The notes under the pieces: model-generated
The model's input: the letters and a program-made list of their open reading frames with translations, nothing else
Told to the model about the DNA's origin: nothing
Databases searched by the model: none
DNA from: Scortum barcoo
Lineage: Eukaryota; Chordata; Actinopteri; Centrarchiformes; Terapontidae
Direction: 5' to 3'
NCBI GenBank assembly: GCA_023238725.1
Contig: CM041537.1
Span: 30,290,009-30,354,008, forward strand
Length of the DNA: 64,000 nucleotides
Made by a program: the position numbers and the translations under genes
In this document: piece by piece, positions 23,301 to 37,606 of the stretch
Layout: each line of letters begins with the position of its first letter
How positions within the stretch are numbered: the stretch's first letter is position 1

Positions 23301-26300
23301 TCCAGCACCACAGCCCATCTCGTACCACAGCATTCTACCTTGTCTAGATCTACCCTGACCTAGATCCAATGTGGAAGCAACAACTATATTTCATTTCTCA
23401 TCACCCTGTGTTGTCAGTTAATAACCTGCAACCTGGGAGGACGCATTCCTACCAGGCAGATAGATAGCGCCAAATCACCATCATGTTTGCTCAATATGGT
23501 TCTGGGATCATTATTTTTGATTTGGCCTTTCGAGTGTTTCACCAGCCAGGAAAAAAGGCCAGGACTTAATTTTCCCGATGAGATTTGTGTCTCAAACATG
23601 ACACGTTCACCTGGACACAAAATCATTTTTACACGTGTTGGACGAAGGGGGCTGGACTGAATGAACTCCCTCTAACCTGGCTATGATTATTATACCCATT
23701 TGGGTCTAGAAACAGCTCTGCAAAGACACACAAGGACACTAATGGAAAGGGTAATACCAAATGGGCTTTTTACGATGTCGGGACCCCCACCAACTTAATA
23801 AACTGTTAAACCAGGACATGTTATCAGGTGTGTAAGGGCCCACAGGGCTATGGTGAAATGTGTGAGTTGCCTACCAACAGCTGAGATATTAAAGCTTTAA
23901 ACGTCAGAGCATTAGACATGTGGGGATTCTTTATTAAGTTGTTAGAGAGACAAGGAAACAAAGGAAATGATTGAGAGAAAGATTCAAGGAAACTTCCTCC
24001 AATCTGCTGCATTACAAACTCTAAACTAAATCAACAGCGGACACTGACGCAGCGTTTCTATCACAACAAATTCAAACGGTTGCGAGAGAAGAAACCTCCA
24101 CTGTCTGTTGAGAGAGACAGGAAGGACACTCAGACTCCAACTTTGGCTTCCCCACTCTTTTAACTGCTGAACGACACTGCTAAATTTATCAGCTTGAGTG
24201 GCGTTTAATGTTTCATCCATGTGGTGTCCCCCCCCCCCATTCCCAAAAAGGAACCCACTAAGTGCTTGTGACTGTGTTCCTTACCTCATCAATTCATCAT
24301 TTATCTGTCATTTTCAGTCATTCCTATATAACTCAGTAGTTATTAGTTGTTTGGTAAATAGTAGTTTCAGTGAATCTTTCATTTAAAAAGAACTCAGTTA
24401 CATAGTTTGTGTGTTGTGTGATGGTCACTGTTCAATCAGTCTACTTAATTTGGTACGAATGATTAATTATTGTAAATATCATATTTTAATATTATTTAGA
24501 CAGTGGAGCACTGATGTAGTGGGTAGGTTACGATGAGGGGATGATTAGCAAATGTTCAAGATGGTGGTGGGAGATGATGTGGAGAGGAAAGTGACATCTG
24601 TAACCTCCAAAATCGTGTCGTGGCACAGCAGGGGGTGGGACTGTGGCTGCCTCGCTGAGCAGATAGTTTCATCGCCCAAATAAAAATCTCTTAACAGGGT
24701 CCTCCGCGCCTGTCCTAAAAGGATTGGAAAGGAGAAGTGAGGTAACCCGGTACTTCATTGTACCAACCACACCTTCAGCCTCTGCACTATCCTCAATCTA
24801 ACTACTTGAATGCCATCTGCTTGTTGGCTCGCTGGAGATGGGTCAGAGCTGGGGCATCTGAGCAGCCAATTTCAGCACTTTAAAATCTCTCCAAGTACCA
24901 GAGCTCTTCCTCGGTCACATCACACCCACACACACACACACACACTGGCTGGGACACTGAAAACAGCTTATCACAGTAGCAAGGTGCTCACTCTAAGAGC
25001 CGGACACAGAATGTCTGTCAGTTGGAGGGGCGAGCGGGGGCCAGGTCTCAAAGTCGAGAGGAAATGAGACGACAAGCCCGCCCCTGTGTTTTTTCTCATC
25101 AGCTCCTATTAAGACTGGCAAAGTTTGAAGGGTCAATCAGCTGTCATCCAATCTTTTCTGAGCCTCTCCTCTTACATTCTGGTGTGTTAGGATGGCTGCT
25201 GTTTGAAACATGCACACAGAAAATGTTGAGCACATCAAAGACTTCACTCTCTCTCTCTTTCTCTCCCTATCTATCGCACATCATCTCACTCTGCCTCTGT
25301 GATGTGTGCATGAATGAGTGTACATGAATGTGTGTGTGTGTGTGTGTATGCACAGACAGTAGAGAGGAGGGCCAGTGGTGTGCTGCCCCCGAGGCTTGGA
25401 CTTGATCAAAGCAGAGTCTGTCAGTTTGCAGGTACACAAACAGCCAGCCTGTATACACACTGCACAGAACAGAGAGGGAGAGAGAGGGGGAGACAGACAC
25501 TGACACAGAGTGGGAGAAGGAGGCTTGGATAGAGCTGCAGAGATCAGAAAGTATCATTCTGTTTTAAAGCAGGGTCATGTGGAGGTCAGAAAGCCTCAGC
25601 GAGCACTACTCCTCACTCACCTCAGTATGAAAGAGCGAGAGGGAAAGTACACTGAGGCCTCCACATCAAGCTGAGCATTACACACATTTGACATGGCTAA
25701 TGTTTTTTCAAATGCTGAGCATGAATCAAGCGTCCTGTTTCCAATATTCACTCTCCCTTTGGCTCTGTTTTGGGCTCCACCAACTCCTGAGAAGAAAATG
25801 GTGCACTATGTTCCCAACCTAGCTCGTAGTGTGCAGTGTACAGCTGCCTGCTGTAGGCGGAAATGACACTGATGAAAGCTGCGACACTCATCATCATCAA
25901 ATTGTAACCCATCACAGACTTAGAGAAAGAACCATCAGCTCCAATGTCATTGCAGACATGTCTTCAGCAGCGAGGCTGACACGTCAATGACACACACAAC
26001 TTTGCTCAGACTCTCAAACATTACATTACATTCGGAGCGGGGAGAAAAGGTTGTTTAGTTGAATTAAAGCATCAAGCATTCCTTCCACGTAACCGAATGC
26101 AGTGTGTCTCTCAAAAAAGAGTAAAGGAGAAAAAAACAACTTAGGAACCAGAGGGGGAAAAATAGAGCACATCAATTGGCTGGGAAAATGAGAAAGTTTG
26201 TCCCTGACGCCCCTGTCAGAATGAACGATTAAGATATCTAATATGATGTTTAAAGCTGTGGGGCAAGTGAACTGATAACGGCTCGATAAGGCCTCTCTCC

Positions 26301-29300
26301 TCGCACGCTAATTAGCTTCTTGCTTTTTTCCCTGCTTTTTTTAGTGGGTTGGGGGGTTGGGGGGGATCTATTTAAAAAGGAAGAGAGAAGCACCTGCATC
26401 AATCATAATTATTTTACTCATACTAAAATTAGCCAGGGAGGAGGAACACAGTCTCCTTCAGAAAGCAACATAGGAAGAATGAAGGGAGTCCAGTGTGAAG
26501 ACGAGAGATAGAGTGCGTGTGTTCGTGAATGTGAGAGAGAGAGGGATGAGGTGAATCGATAAATATCACTCCGGCTGATTGGACCTAATTAGAGACATAG
26601 AGAGGCATTCTGGACGAGACTGGCTGGAATTGAGTTGGCCAAGTTGTCAGAGCCAATTAGGCCGCTGTATTATTGCAGCAGAGAGAAAACACACAGATTA
26701 GATTAAGTTTTGCGCCTGTGTGTGTGTGCGTGTGCGTGTGTGTGTGCATATGAGAATGATGATGCTTCCAGGGAAAACATGGCCAGGTGAGTGTAGCTGT
26801 TCTCCTGTGGTGTGATAAACTGCGATACAACAACAATGATAATCACTCACAGCTTATCGTGTGCACACGGGCACACATCACACACATCACGCACACTGAC
26901 AAACACTCTCTATCACACAACCTTCCAGCTGTCAGCTGCTGGGCGTGCAGCTGTGGAGACCCAAACACACTTTTAACTGGATCTCTGACTTATTGTGGGT
27001 TCAACTGTATTTCTGTGTATGTGCGTGCATCTGTGCATGAACGCCTGCCAACATTTGATTCTGGTGATTGCGGCTGGAAGTAATCACTTGTGTGCAGTTA
27101 ATGTAATGATGGAGTCCTCTGAGTCAGCATTAATGCTACAACAAACCTGAAGGAAGAAATGAAAAGCAGTCCTGAGTTCAGCCAACTTCACAGTGGAAGC
27201 ATCACTCAGAGTTTGGCAGCAGGTATCAGTTACATGAGAACATGAGTCTACGCTTTTCATTTCGATCTGTGTTTAAGGTGCAATAAAGACACACCAGCTC
27301 TGTCGTCCAGGACGACAAGTTTAAAATTTAGATAATTATTCCTAAATCCTCAGGCTATGTTGGATTGTATAGGTGCAGTGAAGCATGGTAAGCACAGAAA
27401 AAGAAAAAGAATTGAATTAGATTTTAGGAAAGTCTCAAAGCAAAAGTAGGAGTATGAGTGAAAACAAGTGTGAGTTTTCAGTGATGTCGTCTCTCAATGG
27501 AAATATTTCAAAGATCAGCAACAGAACAGATGCAGAGATGGCTTTATTTGTAATGCTGCCCAAGGCAACACAGCCGCAGGCAGCTATGACACACTTTGAA
27601 TTGTGGAAGTTCGATCGACTTAATTACTTTACACTCTTCTAAATCAGCTATTTGTTTCACAGTGGCTGATGGAAAGTGAAATGTTCAAGACTTTTATTAG
27701 GTCAGGTTTTACTGTCAGTTTATAAGGTTTTACTGTCAGTGTTGAGCCCAGGTTCCTGTAATTCAGATGAAGCTGCTGGTTACAAAAACAATTGAACAGA
27801 TCATCTAAAACGGTATCATTAAAGTACTGGCCTGAGGCTATTGGTGAGACAAACCTACCCCCCCAGAGCAGGGAAACCTGCACCGTCATGCCCAACTTGT
27901 AACAAGTAAGGCCAGGCTCTTGTGGGTATGTTAGCAGAAATGCATTTTTTCTGATCTAGTGCAGCTGCAGTTATTTTTCAAATCATAACACAGTATGATG
28001 GTAAAACTTTGAACCCAATGTAGCAAAAGCACCCATAGAGAGGGGTTATTAAGACAACAAACTGAGTCAGTAATGTCAGTTTCACAGCCATATCCAGTGT
28101 GCTAACATTAACCACTGTAAAGCTGTGGCAGGATAACCTGTGATCCTGTTTTATTGTATGAATCACATTTTCATTTATAAGATGAAAGAAAAAATTACAT
28201 AGTCCACCTTTAAAGTGACAGGAGAATAAACTAAAAATAAAAAACTATATGAGGTAGACGGCAGCCACAGGTACAACAAACAGGTGAACTGTACATTGAA
28301 AAACAAAAATATGTACAATTTAATCAGAAGGACTCATGAAATCTGATGGTTTTAATAGGAGACCCTCACTGTACGCTGTGCACGGACTGTGGAGAAGCTC
28401 CAGACTGTGTGCTCTGCTCGCAGAGCCTGTGGAAATAGTTGTTTCTCTTAGCAAGTCTCCGATCAAAGAGGATCGATTCCTCTGACCTTGTTCCAATCAA
28501 AGGCAGGCTGCGATGGTCCTGTGCAGCCTCACCTCAGACTCCCATTCAGATGAGGCTTCATATACAACCCTAACTGTGGTAATGATGATGAGGAATCAAT
28601 AGGTGATTATGAGACTTTAAGCCATATTGTTAGGAGATGGAATGGAGTAATGCAGAGAGAAGATTAGGATGGAGCGAGACCTGAAAATATAGGCAAAACA
28701 CACGGAGAACCAGCCATGCATTCAAACAACTAACACCAGTTCACACAAGCATGGACATGTGCCCATGCAAACACATACACCCAAAATATCACAAAAATGC
28801 TTGTTAAGATTCAGAAAACACACACAATACAACTGATATTCACGCACACTATTCACATGCACACACACAAATGACTTAAATTTGATCTCACTCTCACAAG
28901 ATGACTAACTTGTCACTGTGACACTACACGTTAATTACTAATAACCAGCCCAGCAGAGACGCTTGCAACCAAATCCCTCCTATTTTATTACAGCACATTT
29001 ATTAATAAGACCTGAACTAACCTTAAATTCTTAATTTTTTTTTTTTTCACTTTTAATTATTGTGAAACCTATTAATACCCCATATTAATATGTAGAGAGC
29101 TTTCTGGATTCAGTATACATCACTGAAAGTAATTATGGATAAGAGCTTCTTTTTTTTTTTGCTTAAACTCAAATCTTGTGTGTGTAGTAGGAAGACAAAC
29201 ACTGCCCTCTTCAGCCGGTCAGCAGCAGCTCACTCTGCTGGCACTGAGCTCGCTGGCATTTTCACTCCACAATAATCCATCTGAACATCTCAATATGGCT

Positions 29301-31769
29301 CTGCTCTCTTTGTGTGCCTGTCCCTCCGTCTGTCGCTTTGTCTAGCACACTCCCTCTTTTCTCTGTGATGTATTTAAATGTTTCCTTTTTATCTTGTCAT
29401 CTCAACACAAATATCTCCTCGCCACATCTGAGCAGCCTGAAATGGCAGAAAATGTCTTCAAATGAAGCAGACTTTCTTTTGTTTGAGAAGAGAAAGATTC
29501 TTTTTCTTTCAAGTCAAAGTTGAGATGTGTGTGAAACTTCTTAAAAGATAAACAGAGAGGAGAGCAAAATGGAAAGTCATAGTGCAGATATGAAGGTCAT
29601 GCATGGTTAATGTATTTAGACTTAATATCAGCCCTTTGCCAAACCCCACTAACACAGGCCAACACCACTTAATTTAGGAATGATCAAGGGTAGAGACACA
29701 CACTCGTATACACACTCTGAAACTGTGCTTTTGCACTAAATCTCCTACAGTCCTCTTTTTTGGAAATTAACAGAGCCACTTTGACAGGGAGTCCTTGAAA
29801 TAAAACATTTTCTCAGAGGTAGGTGTTTTTTCAAATAGTTCCACAGCTGTTCATTATCCTCATGGCAGCTGCAAGATTACTACTGTGATTGTTTAGTATG
29901 ATGTTTAAAGAAAAGCTGCTTCACCACACGAGGAGAACATTTTAATGACTGAAGAAATTTTGCTCCTCATGTAGATAATGTAACAACTTTGAAAACACTG
30001 CCTTGTACAGCAGCAGTCTTAAAGTTATGAAAGTTGTCTAAGGATTATCTTTTTCACACACTGTATTTGAGTTTGTTTGATGTTTTTATAATTATATTTT
30101 AGCTTGAGCTGTAAATAATCTTTGTTGTACTGTTTGACCACAGTCTCTTTTTTTATCTTACCTGTCCACATTAACATAGGTAGAATTTTAGAAATATTTT
30201 ATATTCATGGGTCGTCACAACTCACCCCTCAACACTCACAATATTTTAACCAGACCATAAAAAGTAAGTTTCATCATTTATTTATTTATTTATTAAATGT
30301 ACTTTTTATATTACATTATGAAAGGATAGGTGGTGATTATAAGGTCATACTAAAATCTTTAAGCCAATTAGTGAAGCTTTATTTGGTGTTTTGTTGTCTT
30401 AAATGTAGTCAGATTTAAAAAGATTGAGTCTGAAAGTATTAAAAATTGCAGGAATCAATCTGTAATTAAATAGTTGAATGTAGGCCCAACCCAGATTGCT
30501 AAAACCCACAAATTCACAAAACAGATGACAAGATCCAGCTGTCCTCAGTGGAAGGTTTTGGCCATGAGCGTTATTTTACTGATGTATTTTTTAATTGCAT
30601 TTGAAGTGGTCTTTCACATGTAATTGAGTATTTTTCTGCTTTATTCTACTGAGGTAAATCATCTGAATCCATCCATCATTTGTGCTTGACTAAGTGTCAT
30701 GAGTGTATGGGCCTATTAACTCCATTTAAAGCTCATCCATCCATCATACAGCTTCTTCTCTTCTCATCACTGAAACACAGTCCTTTCTGAAAAAAAGGAG
30801 AGGCAGATGATGAAGATTATGATGATGATGAAGTCCTGCGGCTGCTGATAGCACCGACAGGCCTGCTGCTGCTGGTAAGGACTGTTGGAGGGTAGAAATA
30901 TGTCTGCACTCACACACACAACTTTTCATTCGCAATCACTGCATACCCTCGTATGTAGAGAGTGTGTAGAGTAACCACTAGGCTGCACTACTGTGTAGTC
31001 TATCTGACTGCAGTGATCACTGGTGCAGAAACTCTGAGCGAACTCATCATAGTTTAAAGCAACATGTTAATGTTGTAATGAGTAAAAAAATACAACATGA
31101 ATGTAACAGTGGAGCAGAGGTATTAACATAAAATTTAATTACTCAAGTAAACTACCACAAAATTGTATTTACACTAACAAACAAAGAGATGCTGATTTTC
31201 CCTCCAAAGTTGACTGCTTTTATGTCATGAATGAACAAATGAACAAAGAAAAATCCAAAACAAAACAAAATGAAAGAACAACGTTGTGTTTATTTTCAGC
31301 CAAAGATCTGACAAAATTGTAAGATGTCAACAGAATTCCAAAGCTTAAAACCAAGACACACTTGTTTTTCTGTTTTAATGTTAATCAAAACTAAAATAAT
31401 AACTAAAAATACTCTTTTATGAAAGTATACTTATTATGAAATTCATTTGGATACAGCTGAATCTTAACAGCTTAATTTACTTATAATCAAGCATGCCTAA
31501 AAAGGTGATCTCATTTATTAATGTTTCATTTTTGCAGTGACAAGCAAGGATCAATGCTGCATAACACAGCATGTCCCGCCTGTCCCTAGATGGACCCTTA
31601 CACAAATGCACATTTCAATTTAACAGGAAAGGACAGTGATAACAGTACAAAGCAAAAACAATTACATTGAGATTACTATAAAAATCTATAATACTGACTG
31701 ATCCCTCTGATCCTTTTTGGGTGTGTGTGAGGAGTTGGACATTTTGATCACCCAAACACAGAATGTACT
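20371..31769. other. Long non-coding stretch
   Basis: About 11.4 kb without a recognised gene. Contains GA at 20469-20490, an AAAT run at 23252-23270, a C run at 24229-24237, CA at 24925-24945, GT at 25329-25348 and 26718-26746, and T runs near 29034-29048 and 29150-29160. The part at 26200-26700 is unusually rich in TAATTA-type motifs and looks unlike the flanks (see findings). Confidence 0.5.
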
Positions 31770-32105
31770 GTGATGCCATCAGACAGCAAACGTTCAGTAG
31801 CGTTGGTGATGGTGTGTGTTGTGTCTGTGGTCTCCATCCTGATCATGATACCCTGCCTGGGGTGCTGCGTGATCCCTGTGCTGGCTGAGGGCGGGCTGCT
31901 GCAGGTCTCTGGCGCCCTCTGTCTGTACGGAGCTGCAGTGCAGCCTGATTCTCAAAAACAGCCTCAATCAAATCCAGTCAGAGGCAGTATATGTTTGGTT
32001 TGTGGTTTGTGCAGAGCGGATGACTTCAGATTCATATCATTCTCTGGTTCAAACACATTTCCACAAACTCCATCTTATTTTCACTCCATGCAGCAACAGC
32101 TGTAA
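31770..32105 (+). other. Unassigned open frame with hydrophobic segment
   Basis: 111 codons from ATG. Residues about 9-40 form a hydrophobic, Val/Ile/Cys-rich stretch (VALVMVCVVSVVSILIMI) and a second weaker one follows (about 41-58). The rest is polar and looks random. The hydrophobic part has a general look of a claudin-type span but no claudin signature, so I do not assign it. It may be an eroded exon or chance. Confidence 0.15.
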
Positions 32106-32437
32106 TGTTGAACTTCTGACTTGTATCTGTGATCTTGATTTTAAATGAGTGTGTGGTGCCACTGGCATGCTGTGGTGTGGGGTGGACACTTACACCAGAC
32201 AGACAGAAAGTTTTTTCAATCCTTTAAAACCTGCAGCCACTACCAAACACATTTATGTCTTTCCACTTACAAAAGAAGCAAATTTAAAAAGGTTTCCATT
32301 CATTTTTCTGATCATATTTTCGCAACTAGAACACAGAATATGATCTAAATGGACTTTTGAGCTTTGATTATGTTGTCACACATGAGGTTTAGTGGAAGTT
32401 CAAGAAGAATGCATATGTTTATGCTCACCATTATTTA

Positions 32438-32493
<56 letters not shown>

Positions 32494-35400
32494 TTCCCAC
32501 TTTCGATTCATTGGCTGACTGTGGGTGTTTCACTCTTACAGTTACACCTTTCATATTCTCTATATATTTTGTGTCACTCATCTAAAAAACATGCAATCCA
32601 GTAAATTTACTAATAGAGCAACAACGCTCACTTTAAAGCTGCTTTAATCAATATTTCACCTTGTTAACATGAATCAAATGACTATGTGTAATGTAAACTG
32701 AGTAAAATGAATGGTCCTACAACAAAAATCCCTTTCTTTTGCAATTTCCTTTTGCTCTATAGATTGTCTCAGCATCCTTTAGCTCATTGCTGTTTTTAAT
32801 ATTTGGTTGACTCTCACTGATCTCTTTAGCAATGTTACTGTTTTTATGTTGTTATGTTTACAGCTTCCTTTGTTGCCCTTCAGTGGACAAAAATCAATCA
32901 TCTAATACACGTTAAAGGAATGCTAACATGAAACGTTAGTTTTGCCTCTGAAAGTTGTAATTGTACATTTTAGGTTGAAACTGGTAATCCGTTTCTTTGC
33001 CTTTGAGGTAATTATAAAAGCATTATTTTTTCATATAATTCAGAATCCCCTGAATCTCCTGTGTGTCAGTCACAGTGCGCTTTACTATCAGGCAGAAGCT
33101 GAAGCTCAGCTCAGAGACAAATCTGAAATGTCAAGTTAAAATAAGTTGAAAGGGCTGTGATCCAGTTAGACGCTCTGCTAACTAATGTCGCCAGCAGGCA
33201 GTGGAATTCACAACAAAAGGTCTCAGAGAGGAAGAGGACACAAGTCTGTAGCACAGCTTTAATGTTCACAAATAATAAAAAAAATAAGAAATAATTCTTT
33301 AAAAATGCAGAAATCAAGGAAGACCTTCTTTTGAAATTTCAGTTTCTATTTTTTCTTCATACTTACTGAATTTCTAATCCACCAGAGAGAGAAGGAGGAA
33401 AAATCAGAGAACACTCTCATGCCTTTAAGGCATATTCAAAGAATGTGTTCACTTCATTATTTATGCATCTGTTTATCTGATGGATGACTCTGGGGATGCC
33501 AGGAATAACATTTGAGCTCTCCAACTGGTTGATTGTGGGTGTTCTGCGCTCTTACCTCAGTTGTATTGACAGTCAGGAGTGTGTCTCACAATGGTGACGC
33601 CTGATGCAACAGTCAGCCAGCCCAAACCAACACGGTCATGTCACCACAAACTACCTCAGTCTAACTACAACACTGACATTAAAGATTTCCTGGACAGAGT
33701 CTATATGAAGCACAGGGTGTCTCTTAGGGTTCTGTTAATATGTGAATATTAGATCTGTGGTTATTTCTCTGTATAAACAAATACTAGAGATGTTGCTCGC
33801 ATGACTGCTACTGTTCAATAAACTGAAAACATGTTACACTGTTGTACTGATTGTACAGTTTAGCAATAAAGGAGATGGTTTCCAGTCTTACATTCCTAAA
33901 TGACCACATCATCTATCATTCAGAGTGCTAAAAGCGGGAAAACACATTCCTGTGTTTACTATAATGATTTGGTTTGTGCTGCAAGCTTCGATTCATCAGG
34001 TTCATTATGTAAGTAATCTCTGCTCTGTATATCCACATATACAATTAGATTACATGTCGAATTATAAATGTGTGTGTGTAATATCCTGTATCAGAAAAGA
34101 TCCATCTCTGATAAAAAAAAAAGTGCAAAATATTTCTCACATAGCATAGCAGGATGATTCAAGGGAGAGATGCTAATACATGTTTTTCATTTGGATGTGA
34201 GTTTTGTGAATGTGTTATAAATCACAGTTGTTGTGAAATTCTTCTGTATAGTGTACATATAGTTGGAGAATATGTCCCTGTGGACAGATTTTTTTTTTTT
34301 TTGCATGATAGTATTAAATGGTACACTATTGTGTAACAGTCTGTATAATCAGGTATTGTAGGTGCATCCATACATGTCAGGTGTATGTGAGATTTCACAT
34401 CCATACTCTGTTCCCACCACTGGTATTTTCAGTGTGCATTTTTCTCAAACAACCTCATTTTAACTCTGTGTACAAACTCATGGACAACTCAACAAACCCT
34501 TTGTGAAAAAGATCATTTATTGCAGCACTTTTGAAACTGACTTTATATTTGTACTAAAAGACTGTTTCATCTTGTTCTGGCTTTTATGGTTTGCTTAAGC
34601 TAAATGTATTCTCTGCATCAATAGTAATTTATTCTCATTTACATATTCAAGATTTCTCAATGTTATTTTAACATTTATGCATCTGCAATTAGAAAGAAAT
34701 AAAAGAAAATGAAAATGATAACATTTTTTCAAACTTTGTCTTGATACATTACCCACATGTCCATGAACACATTGTTCACTATTTTGTTTTAATCTAGCCT
34801 TAAACTTGTAGGTGTGTTTAATTTAAATGCTGAGCTCTGATCGATCAGTTATTTTTTTGCCACATGATGAAATTGTTTGTCTCATCGAGGTCCCTGTAGA
34901 TCAATAAAACCATGTCATATGAATGAATGTGAAGCTGTTTATTAGATAATCAAAAAGACCCTGATAAGTTGTCTCGTTCACATTTCCATTTGTCAGTTTT
35001 TGATTTTTTTGTTGCTGTCAGCAGCACCAGGATGTTGTTTTGATCTTCAGGTCAGAATGAATGGCATTTTGTCATTCCTCCAGTGTTTGAGTCTGTAATA
35101 CATGGGGGAGAATACAATCTGAAATGTGTGACCAGGAAGTATGAGTACAGTGATGTACAGCTCTTTAGATGTACATAAGGACATGTGCATACTGTATTAA
35201 GATAGACTTCAAAAAGACCTGAGGACCCTTTTTCGGATTCAATATAAAAAAAGGTTTTGCTTTCATTTCATGGGCTGAGATGTAAACTCTCTCTAAACAA
35301 CATTCACCCAGAGATAAACTAACCGTTAATCCCAACCGTTAATCATCTCATGATTGAATAAATGTTTGATAGTTCAAACTCAACAACAGATAAAAAGCAA

Positions 35401-35658
35401 GCCTTTCTGTCAGTTGCAGCAGTGGTGAGTAAGTTAACTTTGTGAATGTGAGAATGTGCCACAGTCCAGTAGAGCAGAAGTGGAATTCCTCGTCTGCAAT
35501 TATTGAACAACAGGGTGCAAGAGAAGTATTTGAACTGGAAAAGAGTAACAAGTGGGAGGGAGAAGGGCGGGGCGAAAAGTCAGGCCAGGGTGAAAAGTTA
35601 GGAAACAACTAATAAAGCACTCATTCATAGCCAAATCCATTTTTATGTCACTGTTTAC
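32106..35658. other. Non-coding stretch
   Basis: Holds a long TC microsatellite (32441-32489), a T run at 34290-34301 and unique AT-rich DNA. No gene recognised. Confidence 0.55.
32441..32489. repeat. TC microsatellite
   Basis: Uninterrupted TC run of about 24 units. Open frames over it encode poly Leu-Ser and are artefacts. Confidence 0.97.
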
Positions 35659-35664
35659 TTTATT
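35659..35664 (-). promoter_or_regulatory. Possible poly(A) signal for the alternative cldn19 3' end
   Basis: AATAAA on the minus strand about 1.34 kb downstream of the TGA at 37006. I found no closer minus-strand AATAAA in between. It would close a 3' UTR running 37005-35640. This is inference from position only. Confidence 0.25.
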
Positions 35665-37005
35665 CTAAAAGAAACAGACAGGTATACTGTAAATGAGATG
35701 ATACACAACATGGAGGAAGTAAATATTAGAGAAAGCATGGTAAATAAATGCAGGCATCAGAAGGGTATTTGAACACTCAGCGAACTGGTATTCCTTAGTA
35801 CAGGAGACAGCACTCAGTACAGTACATCCTTTTGAGTCAATAATACAACGACTCTGTCATTCACACAAAATTGTATTGGCATGTAACAAAACAAAATCCG
35901 TGTACTGGCTATATCCTCAATCCAGGCTATTTGGAAACAGGCACACAGCTTCTTACAAACAGTGGCATCAGACACTATGCTGAAGATCAATCGTAGGTAT
36001 GTCTTTGTTGTTTCATAAGTGGTATTGCAGAGTAGCTTCACATTCATTTTCAGAAATCCAACAATAATAAAAATAAAGGCATACGGAGCTGCTGGCAGAG
36101 GAACTATGGACACATCCCTCAGACGGGATGGGAGACTATAAAGAATTCATGAAGTCAAAAACATAGATGTGCACAAACATGTGTTATAAGGCACTGTAGT
36201 AAAACATTATATATGTAGTAAAAAAGAAAATAGAGTAGGTGGTATATACACCTGGGGATTTTAACATGTTATAGAAAACATACCCTGAATGACAAAACAG
36301 ACAAGACATGGATATCATCTTTCTCATCCCCCCTAACTTCAACAATGCCTCCAATTTATGTTGTTGTTGCAATATGCTTGAAAGGTTGTTGTTCAAAAAT
36401 TCTTTCTTTAATGGTGTCTGTTTGTCTGTTTTGAATCCCTCAGAGAGGGTTTTGCCTGTTGACAGAATCTAAACCATGGTAATGCCAGAAGACTCTCCCA
36501 AACTACAAGTACTGCTCCCTTTTCTCTGGTGGGGTACTTTTAACATTTGGTCTGCAATTCAAAAGGGAAAAAAAGACACGTTTCAGTCAAAGTACAGTCA
36601 CAGTGAACAAAATAAACACAAGAAGCACATTTACAAAAAAAAAACCCAGAGGTCATAGGATATAACTGAACTCATACATCAGTACAACGAAACCAGGAGG
36701 GGGTTCAACTCATTGTTAACTTTTGGCCAATAATGGGACAGAGGGAGGTGTGCTAGGTGTAGTATAGAGTTGACAGACTGAAATGGAAGCAGCCACCCTA
36801 TTTCTTATATAGATGGTTTGTTCACATGTCCTTTAAGAGTCCATATTTAAGGCTCAGAGTGTAAGGGAAAACACAGATGTAGTACTGAGGAAAGGGGGTA
36901 TTCTGCTATGAGAGGTCCAAATTTGGGGTCTTAGGGGCAACAGGAAAGAAGGGAAAGACAGTGGTTGGACAGTCGGACAGTCTTCGATAAAAAGGCGGGG
37001 GCTGA

Positions 37006-37042
37006 TCAGTCAGGGAAACTAGTTTCACTCAACAACTCTGCC
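37006..37042 (-). CDS. cldn19: Candidate alternative last exon of cldn19
   Basis: On the minus strand a long pyrimidine tract and the acceptor CTAATTCAG end at 37043. The frame then reads 11 residues (AELLSETSFPD) to TGA at 37008-37006. If exon 4 is cut at the GTACGT donor (39128), the two leftover bases plus the first G here restore the Glu codon, and the whole message stays in frame at 218 residues, without the PDZ-binding YV. Human CLDN19 also has a longer isoform made by an alternative donor near its REYV codons. The fish tail shows no clear similarity to the human one. Seen: splice signals, phase and stop. Inferred: use of the exon. Confidence 0.4.
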
Positions 37043-37395
37043 CTGAATTAGAGGAGAGAAGAAGAGAGTCAGAGAAGAACAGGATCAGAGGACAAGAGAG
37101 GTAATAAGACACATCAAGACCTCTCAGACTCCCACAACAGCTATGACGTGTTAGAAAGAAATGATACAGATGTTAGCAAACAGAGTGGACAGACAATGAG
37201 AAGACGCATGGGAGGTGATTCTACATGTCAGCTAGCCACTAATCTACAAGCAGAGATTACAAGATCCAAATAATGATGGACTGATTGATAAAGGCCAAAG
37301 ATTCATGTTCCAGCTGAGAGTTAGATGAGAACACAGACCCATGTCTGCAGGCTAAATATGGAGCTGGCTAGATAGTAGAACAGGTAGTCCTCTGT

Positions 37396-37414
37396 TGTTG
37401 TTGTTGTTGTTGTC
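37396..37414. repeat. GTT microsatellite
   Basis: About six TTG units. Confidence 0.9.
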
Positions 37415-37568
37415 ATTCAGGATCATTACACGAGCAACAGTGGGCATCTGCAAATTGAGGCAATGACTATATATTTTCTCAAATGCTCCACTCTACCCAT
37501 TTCTACCATAAACTGTATATAAATATGCTATAAAGAGTTTCTTAGAAGGAGTTTTACAAAAAGATCCT

Positions 37569-37606
37569 TATTATTAGTAGTAGTATTAGTATTAGTATTA
37601 GTATTA
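37569..37606. repeat. ATT/AGT microsatellite
   Basis: TTATTAG/TAG units changing to ATTAGT units. Confidence 0.85.

Noticed and set aside
32364..32604. Two plus-strand frames with poly Leu-Ser membrane-like segments
   Set aside because: Produced entirely by the TC microsatellite at 32441-32489.
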